Assembly: GCF_002251945.1 (NCBI RefSeq)
Contig: NZ_NDHW01000064.1
Span: 1 to 64,000, forward strand
From: Pseudanabaena sp. SR411
GTDB lineage: Bacteria > Cyanobacteriota > Cyanobacteriia > Pseudanabaenales > Pseudanabaenaceae
Direction of reading: 5' to 3'
Length of the DNA stretch: 64,000 nt
Below, one piece after another: positions 54,749-61,565 of this stretch (positions within the stretch are counted from its first letter, which is position 1; each line of letters opens with the position of its first letter). A program made the position numbers and the translations under genes. The notes under the pieces are model-generated. The model was given only the letters and a program-made list of their open reading frames with translations, was not told where the DNA came from and ran no database searches.

Positions 54749-55539
54749 TGTTAGAACTCACTGCTCAAAAACTATCCTTAGCCTATGAAGGTACTCCGAT
54801 TATTCGGGACTTGACCTTAACAATTCCTGCGGAAAAAATCACCGTATTAGTCGGTGCGAATGGCTGCGGCAAATCCACTTTACTAAAAGGTTTAGGTCGA
54901 TTACTCAAACCTCAAAGCGGGGTGGTCTATCTTGATGGCAAATCGATTATGAAGCGATCAACAAAATCCGTTGCTCAACAGTTAGGATTATTGCCTCAGA
55001 GTCCTTCTGCGCCTGAAGGTTTGACGATCCGCGATCTGGTTGCCCAAGGACGCTATCCTTATCAAAACTGGATGCAGCAATGGTCAACTCAGGATGAACA
55101 GTTTGTGCAGCAAGCCTTAGAAATGACAGACCTCATGGAACTCTGCGATCGCCCCCTTGATAATATATCGGGTGGACAGCGACAGAGAGCTTGGATTGCG
55201 ATGGCTCTTGCTCAAAACACCAAAGTTCTCTTACTTGATGAACCAACTACCTTTCTCGATTTAGCCCATCAAATTGAAGTATTAGATCTACTACATCATC
55301 TCAATCAGCAGCAAGGACGCACCATTGTGATGGTACTCCATGATTTGAATCAGGCCTGTCGCTATGCTGACCATTTAGTAGCGATTAAATCAGGACAGAT
55401 TTTTGCGGCAGGCAAACCGCAAGAGGTGATTACTGAGGAAATTGTCCAAACTGTATTCAATTTAAAATGTCGTATTTATCCAGACCCGATCGCAGGTACT
55501 CCCATGTGTATTCCCATTGGAGCCAAGAACTCATTATGA
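54748..55539 (+). CDS. Iron-siderophore ABC transporter ATPase (FecE-like)
   Basis: The 263-residue protein has Walker [11 protein letters not shown], the Q-loop LGLLPQSP, the signature [18 protein letters not shown], Walker [14 protein letters not shown] and the switch His ([11 protein letters not shown]). It overlaps the permease stop by one base and the binding-protein ATG by four bases, so translation is coupled. The C-terminal part is typical of FecE/FepC. Confidence 0.95.
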   Translation: MLELTAQKLSLAYEGTPIIRDLTLTIPAEKITVLVGANGCGKSTLLKGLGRLLKPQSGVVYLDGKSIMKRSTKSVAQQLGLLPQSPSAPEGLTIRDLVAQGRYPYQNWMQQWSTQDEQFVQQALEMTDLMELCDRPLDNISGGQRQRAWIAMALAQNTKVLLLDEPTTFLDLAHQIEVLDLLHHLNQQQGRTIVMVLHDLNQACRYADHLVAIKSGQIFAAGKPQEVITEEIVQTVFNLKCRIYPDPIAGTPMCIPIGAKNSL

Positions 55540-56591
55540 AACAGACTAAGGCAATTCGATGGGTAGTATTGATGATCGTGATTACTGTTGCGATCGCCTC
55601 TTGCCAAAGTAATCCTAGTTATACGCGTGGTGATGCGCTACATGCGACTAATTCTATTCATACTGACTGTCGCGACATTGAGCATCTACGGGGAACCACT
55701 AAAATATGTGGACAGCCTCAAAAGATTGTGGTGCTTGGGAGCTATCTCCTAGAGTCATTGCTGGCTTTTGATGTGCAACCAGTGGCATTTGCAGACTTTG
55801 TTGCTTTTCAACAAGGCGACTTTACAAATCCTAGTCAGCAGATTCCTTATTTGGGTGAGCGAATTACTCAGCCCATAGCCAGTGTCGGCTCGGCCTACAG
55901 TCCTTCCATTGAAGCAATTATGAAGCTGCAGCCAGATTTGATTTTGGGAACCGAATTTAATACTAGTCAATATCAAACTTTTTCTCAGATTGCCCCCACC
56001 TTAATTTTAAAGTGGGCTGATCCATCGGCAAATCTTAAGGCGATCGCCCAAGCTGTTAATCGTAAAGAGCAAGCTGAGCAAATTTTAAAAAATACAAAAG
56101 AGCAAATTGCCACAATGCGCCAAGAATTTGCCTCACTAATTGCTGCTCATCCGAAGCTACTACTATTGAATTCTGGTGAATTGAGAGATATTTACTTAGT
56201 TACAAATAGAACTGGTATTTGTCGGTCTTTACTCGAAGAGTTAGGCTTTCAACTGGTGTCACCACCCAACTTTCCTAAAAATCCGCAAGCACATCTTGTT
56301 CCCATTTCCCTAGAAACACTTCCTCAACTCAATCAGGCGGATTTAGCAATTTTGTTAGGTAATAACTTCACAAAACCACACCAGTTCAAGCAAGCTGACA
56401 ATTTTGAAGATGCTCAAATTACTAATCTCAAGCAAGCTTGGTCAAAAAATGCGATCGCGCAATCCCTAAATGTCAGCAAATCTGGCAAGGTTTATTTTAT
56501 TCCCACCTATCTCTGTCTGGGTTTACCAGGTCCGATTGGAACCGATCTCTATCTCAATGAACTCAAGAAACAGATCTTACCAACTAAATGA
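55536..56591 (+). CDS. Iron-siderophore binding lipoprotein
   Basis: From [20 protein letters not shown] (ATG 55536) the product has 351 residues; an upstream frame start at 55467 lies inside the ATPase. The signal peptide ends at AIASCQS, a lipobox, giving a membrane-anchored receptor. The body has the FecB/TroA-type fold: [40 protein letters not shown] and [14 protein letters not shown] at the end. The chelate bound (citrate, hydroxamate or catecholate) is not evident. Confidence 0.93.
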   Translation: MKQTKAIRWVVLMIVITVAIASCQSNPSYTRGDALHATNSIHTDCRDIEHLRGTTKICGQPQKIVVLGSYLLESLLAFDVQPVAFADFVAFQQGDFTNPSQQIPYLGERITQPIASVGSAYSPSIEAIMKLQPDLILGTEFNTSQYQTFSQIAPTLILKWADPSANLKAIAQAVNRKEQAEQILKNTKEQIATMRQEFASLIAAHPKLLLLNSGELRDIYLVTNRTGICRSLLEELGFQLVSPPNFPKNPQAHLVPISLETLPQLNQADLAILLGNNFTKPHQFKQADNFEDAQITNLKQAWSKNAIAQSLNVSKSGKVYFIPTYLCLGLPGPIGTDLYLNELKKQILPTK

Positions 56592-56692
56592 GTCGTCAAA
56601 AAAAGTCAGACAAATTAACTCCTTACTTTACTTTGTTTTCGCAAAGGCTTACTAGGCAAGCTTTTGTCAAAATAAAGTAATATGGGTATATT

Positions 56693-58447
56693 ATGGCGCG
56701 ATCGCAATTTCAAAACCTCAAAAATTATCTCCGTCCTTACTGGAGTGACCTAGCTATCGGCACGGTTGCCTTACTTTTGGCAAACATGCTCGGCACATAT
56801 ATTCCTTGGCTGATCAGAGTTGCCGTTGATGATCTTAGTAAGATTCAGGCTATTGACTCTCCGAATCTGATGAATTATGTATGGCTGATCATTGGCTTGT
56901 CATCACTGATGTGGGGGATTCGGATGATCTCCCGTGTGTGGATTTTTGGGATTGGTCGCAAAATCGAGTACAGCCTCAAGCAACAAATTTTTGAGCATTT
57001 ACTCAAGCTGCCGCCGAGCTACTTTGCCAGCAATTCCGCAGGTGAGACGATCAGCATTGTCACCAGCGATGTGGAAAATATCCGCCGATTGATGGGGTTT
57101 GCCCTGCTCAGCATTATTAACTCAGTATTTGTATATAGCCTGACATTGCCAGCGATGATCGTGATCGATCCGATGCTGACTTTGTTATCAGTTTCTGTTT
57201 ATCCGATCATGCTGGTGATCGTACAGAGATTTAGCGGTCAGTTGCGCGACGAACAGTTAGAAGTTCAAGAAGAACTATCAAATGTCAGTTCACTGTTGCA
57301 AGAAGATCTTAATGGCATGGCGCTGATCAAAACCTATGCTCAGGAGGAAAACGAACGGGGAGCTTTTAGGAAATTAAACGATCGCCTACTGGATGCCAAT
57401 CTGAGAATGGCTCGCAGTCGAAATATTTTATTTCCATTACTAGGTGGAATTGCCAGTATCAGCTTTTTAGTATTGATTTGGTTTGGTGGCGAAAAGTTAG
57501 CCAATCCAGCAAATACAACTTTCAAAATTGGTGATTTGCTGACCCTGATCATTTATGTGGAACGACTAATTTTCCCAACCGCAATTTTGGGCTTTGTGAT
57601 GGTGACTTATCAACGCGGCTTGGTAAGTATTGGACGCATTCAAGGCATTCTTGACATGCCCCCAGCGATCGTTGATCAAGGAGATGCGATCGCCCTTACC
57701 AAAGAAAAAGTTACAGGAAAAATCGAAACCCGTGATCTGACTTTTACCTATGACGGTGCTAGTCATCCTGCCCTCAATCACGTCAACTTCACGATTTATC
57801 CAAGTGAAACCGTTGCTATTTTAGGAACGGTTGGCTCTGGTAAATCTACTCTTGCTAGTGCTTTGATGCGCTTAGTGGAAGTTCCATCGGATCAAATTTT
57901 CATTGATGGTATCGACATTACGAAAATACGGATTGAAGATCTCCGCGCAATTATCTCTTTTGTGCCGCAGGATAGTTTCCTATTCAGTGCGACGATGCGC
58001 GACAACATCCGCTATGGTAAGCCTCAAGCCTTTGATCATGAAGTAGAGAACTTTGCCAATCAAGCGCGTATTGAACAAGAGATTCTCAAATTTCCAAAGC
58101 AATATGACACTCTAGTTGGGGAACGCGGCATTACTCTATCAGGTGGGCAAAGACAGCGTACAGCCTTAGCCAGAGCCTTGCTAGTCGATACTCCAATTTT
58201 GGTATTAGATGACGCGCTCTCTAGTGTGGATAATCAAACCGCCACAGGGATCTTAGAAAATCTGCCACAAAATAAAACGGTGCTATTTATTACGCACAAT
58301 TTATCGGCTGCGTCAACTTGCGATCGCATTATTCTTATGGATATGGGCAAAATTGTCCAAGTGGGAACTCATGCTGAGTTACTAGCTGAGTCTCAGCTTT
58401 ATCAAAAGCTCTGGAATCAACACAAACTTGAAGCTGCAATCAATTAA
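56693..58447 (+). CDS. ABC exporter (MdlB-like, fused permease and ATPase)
   Basis: The 584-residue half-transporter has six membrane helices in the first 310 residues, then an ATPase with AILGTVGSGKST (Walker A), FVPQDSFLF, LSGGQRQRTALARALLV (signature), ILVLDDALSS (Walker B) and ITHN. The Glu after Walker B is replaced by Asp (LDDAL), as in one subunit of heterodimeric exporters, so it probably pairs with a partner not in this window. It lies 100 bases after the siderophore importer, so it may export a chelator; that link is only positional. Confidence 0.9.
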   Translation: MARSQFQNLKNYLRPYWSDLAIGTVALLLANMLGTYIPWLIRVAVDDLSKIQAIDSPNLMNYVWLIIGLSSLMWGIRMISRVWIFGIGRKIEYSLKQQIFEHLLKLPPSYFASNSAGETISIVTSDVENIRRLMGFALLSIINSVFVYSLTLPAMIVIDPMLTLLSVSVYPIMLVIVQRFSGQLRDEQLEVQEELSNVSSLLQEDLNGMALIKTYAQEENERGAFRKLNDRLLDANLRMARSRNILFPLLGGIASISFLVLIWFGGEKLANPANTTFKIGDLLTLIIYVERLIFPTAILGFVMVTYQRGLVSIGRIQGILDMPPAIVDQGDAIALTKEKVTGKIETRDLTFTYDGASHPALNHVNFTIYPSETVAILGTVGSGKSTLASALMRLVEVPSDQIFIDGIDITKIRIEDLRAIISFVPQDSFLFSATMRDNIRYGKPQAFDHEVENFANQARIEQEILKFPKQYDTLVGERGITLSGGQRQRTALARALLVDTPILVLDDALSSVDNQTATGILENLPQNKTVLFITHNLSAASTCDRIILMDMGKIVQVGTHAELLAESQLYQKLWNQHKLEAAIN

Positions 58448-58451
58448 TACC

Positions 58452-58596
58452 AAAACACGAAATGGCTACGCCATTTCGTGTTTTAAAAACCTTACTGGCT
58501 AAGGTTCTACCAATTCACAAAAGTGTTGTCACACTTTTGTGAATTGGTAGAACCTTATGGCAAACCAAAAACAGAAATGGCTACGCCATTTCTGTT
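58452..58596. repeat. Three tandem stem-loops between convergent genes
   Basis: 58452-58484 (AAAACACGAAATGGC-TAC-GCCATTTCGTGTTTT) and 58570-58596 (AACAGAAATGGC-TAC-GCCATTTCTGTT) belong to the same core family. 58501-58556 is a 26-bp perfect stem AAGGTTCTACCAATTCACAAAAGTGT.. The CCAATTCACAAAAGTG motif recurs at about 45910. Confidence 0.8.
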
Positions 58597-60190
58597 AGAT
58601 TAAAGCATCAAAAACTTGATAGCATGATTTACCAAGGGATTTAGCTTGATACATAGCAATATCAGCATCAGCAAGGATATCTTTTGGAGTTTGATAGGCA
58701 TCAATACTAAAAGCCATGCCCATACTCATGGAAATATTGATCTCGTTGCCCTCAAGACAACAAGTGGGAGCCATCGCCGCTTGAATTCTTTCAATTGTAA
58801 TGATTGCATCTTGCTTTTCCTTGAGATTATCTAGCAAAACCACAAACTCATCACCACCCAGCCTAGCAGCAGTATCACCTGTTCGAATTGATGCACTTAA
58901 GCGTTTTGCCACTTCCATTAATAGGCGATCGCCGTTCAAATGTCCTAAATTATCGTTAATGGCTTTGAATCCATCCAAATCCACCAAAATAACTGCAAAT
59001 AGATAGCCATGTCTTTGGTAGAGAGAAATCGACTGATTAAGGCGATCAGTGAGTAAAATGCGGTTGGCTAAGCCCGTAAGATGATCATGAAAAGCTTCAT
59101 AAGTAAGCTTAGAGTTTATTTGTTGCAAATGTTGCCTTGATTCGATTTGATTTTGAACAATACTGAATAGTCCAATAGACAGGATTAAGGTAATCGGCAT
59201 AGCTACAGGTAGCCAATAGCTAAATGTATAGAATCCAAAAGCACAGACTCCCCAACCACCAGAGATGACTAGCACAATTACTATTTGTTTAAAAGTTTTA
59301 CTTTGCCCAAGTATCCAAGCTAACGCCATACCAACTAAGAGCATTAATCCCCAAGTCAAATGTATTTCAGGAACTCGTAACTGATTCTGCTGTAATAAGT
59401 TTTGGAGAATGTTGGCGTGTAAATGTATGCTGTGAGCGGAATCATTTCCATCAAAAGGTGTAACCAATGCATCATGCCCTGTAGCAGTTACGCCTACAAG
59501 AACAATCTTATTTTGGAATGTATTTAGAGGAATACGCTCTTCAATCACATCGACAAAGGAATATTGGCGCATTTGTTGAGGGCGAAATGTCCATTTGATG
59601 CAAAATGTCACATCTGGATTTGGCATTGGCACATTTCCCCAGACGAGGTTATATGCTTGTAAGGTAGCCATTGCTAGAGAAGGTGTATCATCTTTGTATA
59701 ATTCTGTCCAACGCACGATCCCGTCACTACTTTTAAGATCAAGAATATGCCCTGAGCCGATCGCTACTTCCGCTAGTTGTGGAACTGGCAGTAACTTTTT
59801 ACCCTGAGCATTCCATGCTTGAGATAAAACAACTTGTCTATTGTCGGACATCACTCTGGCTAACAATACATCAGCAGAACTAGACTCTGACCAAATTAAA
59901 TTAATTGCAACTGTACTCGCTTTAGCTTTGGTGAGCTTTTGAAGTAATGGTATATAGCGATCGCGTGTCCATGGAAAACGTCCCAATTTTTCGATACTGA
60001 CATCATCGATCGCAATAATTACTAAACGCTCATCCCAATTGCGATCAATGCGCCAATTTGCAAACCGATTATAGACAAAGTATTCAAGGGGTTGAAAAGC
60101 GCCCAAGTTAAATAAAATGGCGGCGATTACCGTCGAGACTGTCCAAGGGATAGATTTCTGTACTATGCGTTTAGAAAATAACCAGTTCAT
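58595..60190 (-). CDS. CHASE2-GGDEF diguanylate cyclase
   Basis: The 531-residue protein has an N-terminal helix, a periplasmic CHASE2 sensor domain (about 35-265; RLVIIAIDDVSIEKLGRFPW, PFDGNDSAHSIHLHANILQN), three membrane helices (280-345) and a GGDEF domain. The signature GGDEF is at 445-449, and an RTGD I-site at 436-439 suggests product inhibition. It should make cyclic di-GMP in response to an external signal. The ATG overlaps the 3' end of the FecR gene by 20 bases. Confidence 0.92.
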   Translation of the reverse strand: MNWLFSKRIVQKSIPWTVSTVIAAILFNLGAFQPLEYFVYNRFANWRIDRNWDERLVIIAIDDVSIEKLGRFPWTRDRYIPLLQKLTKAKASTVAINLIWSESSSADVLLARVMSDNRQVVLSQAWNAQGKKLLPVPQLAEVAIGSGHILDLKSSDGIVRWTELYKDDTPSLAMATLQAYNLVWGNVPMPNPDVTFCIKWTFRPQQMRQYSFVDVIEERIPLNTFQNKIVLVGVTATGHDALVTPFDGNDSAHSIHLHANILQNLLQQNQLRVPEIHLTWGLMLLVGMALAWILGQSKTFKQIVIVLVISGGWGVCAFGFYTFSYWLPVAMPITLILSIGLFSIVQNQIESRQHLQQINSKLTYEAFHDHLTGLANRILLTDRLNQSISLYQRHGYLFAVILVDLDGFKAINDNLGHLNGDRLLMEVAKRLSASIRTGDTAARLGGDEFVVLLDNLKEKQDAIITIERIQAAMAPTCCLEGNEINISMSMGMAFSIDAYQTPKDILADADIAMYQAKSLGKSCYQVFDALI

Positions 60191-61061
60191 AGATACGTTG
60201 TTTTCCCAAAGGATTGGAGACGATAACCTTGATCTCAGCCCTATATATTGAATTGGTGGTTAATACAGCCCTGAATTGACCATTTCGATCAACAGCTTGC
60301 TCCACTCCATCAATTGTTACTGTATTAGCAAAATCAACCTGTCCAACTAGAATCACTTGGCGATCGCCATTTTCAAACTGCTTGAAGACTTGATACTCCA
60401 GATCATTATTGTCCCGAATAGGGACTGGCTGCGAAGGTGGTTCTCCTAATATGGTCTGATTTTGGAATCCTTGATCCACTAAAACCTCTGTGTTTTGGGC
60501 TTCAGTCATTACTGAACCCTCAAAGGTAGAAAGAATCGTGCGACCATCATCCTTGACATTTAACACATACTCTGTGCCTCTAACTCCTGTAACGACAGCA
60601 GGAGTCTGAATATTAAATCGTGAACTAGGATTAGAAAATCGTCTGATTTGTAGGCGTACTTGTCCTTTAGGTATTTGTAAGATCGTAATTCTTCCATTGT
60701 CGCTAGTAACTTTTAGTTCATCTATACGAACCACTGTGCGCTCAGACACATTAACAAAGCCGATACCTGTATCAACACTCAGCACGACCGTTGATTTGCC
60801 GTCTGTGACAATTTCATCGCCAATTACCGAAAGGCGATCGCCCCTTCGAGCAGGACGATTGGTATTTTGGTTACGTAAAAAAACCTTACCGCTCACTTGC
60901 TCTACTTGTAAATATCGGTTTGTTTTTACTTGCAACTGAGATTGGGCAACACTCAGGTCAACTTTTCCGAATAGTCCTAAAATTAAAGTTGCACTACCAT
61001 AGCTAAAAATGCTAAAAAGCTTTTTATTCCATAAGTTTTTGGTAGGGATAGTGTTTATCAT
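60171..61061 (-). CDS. FecR-domain periplasmic protein
   Basis: The 296-residue protein has a signal peptide (residues about 18-40; GSATLILGLFGKVDLSVAQS). A FecR domain (RPARRGDRLSVIGDEIVTDG, FNIQTPAVVTGVRGTEYVLN, LSTFEGSVMTEA) is followed by a C-terminal beta-rich tail. FecR domains sense cell-surface signals; in cyanobacteria they often accompany CHASE2 proteins. It is translationally coupled to the CHASE2-GGDEF gene downstream, and the two probably form one sensory unit. The ligand is unknown. The ATG at 61061 is not strongly supported by a ribosome site. Confidence 0.88.
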   Translation of the reverse strand: MINTIPTKNLWNKKLFSIFSYGSATLILGLFGKVDLSVAQSQLQVKTNRYLQVEQVSGKVFLRNQNTNRPARRGDRLSVIGDEIVTDGKSTVVLSVDTGIGFVNVSERTVVRIDELKVTSDNGRITILQIPKGQVRLQIRRFSNPSSRFNIQTPAVVTGVRGTEYVLNVKDDGRTILSTFEGSVMTEAQNTEVLVDQGFQNQTILGEPPSQPVPIRDNNDLEYQVFKQFENGDRQVILVGQVDFANTVTIDGVEQAVDRNGQFRAVLTTNSIYRAEIKVIVSNPLGKQRIYELVIF

Positions 61062-61302
61062 TTGTTGTAAATGAAAAAATTAAATGTAGTGAGGAGGTGT
61101 AAATCACAAGAAATCTAAGGGCTAATCTACTTTACTAAATAAGACTAGAAGCTTTATTAAATTCTTAATCAAATTAGTATATTGAAGTCTTTAATAATGA
61201 AAACTATTATAAAATTTAGATTTGCTTTGTAGACTTATTTGTCAACTTCTTTAATATACCAAACTAATGTATGAGTTGACGACATTTTTCAGTCTGTTTT
61301 GG
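61062..61302. other. AT-rich promoter region of the FecR gene
   Basis: This AT-rich stretch is upstream of the FecR gene. No open frame and no clear signal were seen apart from TATA-like tracts. Confidence 0.35.
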
Positions 61303-61422
61303 TATATAACAATGCAAGGGATAGCTAGGATAAATCAAAACCCCAACCAATAAAGTTGGCGCTTTGCACCGAATTTATTGGTTGGGGTTTTATGTCCTAG
61401 GTAAAACTTAAATTGTTATATA
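61303..61422. repeat. 120-bp repeat of the TATAGCAAT family, different stem
   Basis: The inverted ends are TATATAACAAT and ATTGTTATATA. The right flank, reversed, reads TATAACAATTTAAGTTTTACCTAGGACATA as at 9927 and 49490, but the central stem AAAACCCCAACCAATAAA.. / TTTATTGGTTGGGGTTTT (61337-61392) is unrelated to the GGCGGCGC stems of those copies. Confidence 0.75.
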
Positions 61423-61565
61423 ACTTTGTTGAGTTTAATTGTTAATTCAGACAGGTGTGGTTATACTTTTGTGGATTGGTATTACATAGCTTTGCCATCA
61501 AAAAACAATCAAAAAAATTTCTTGATTGTTTTTGTTTGTGAGAATTAAATCTCACAGAACGATGA

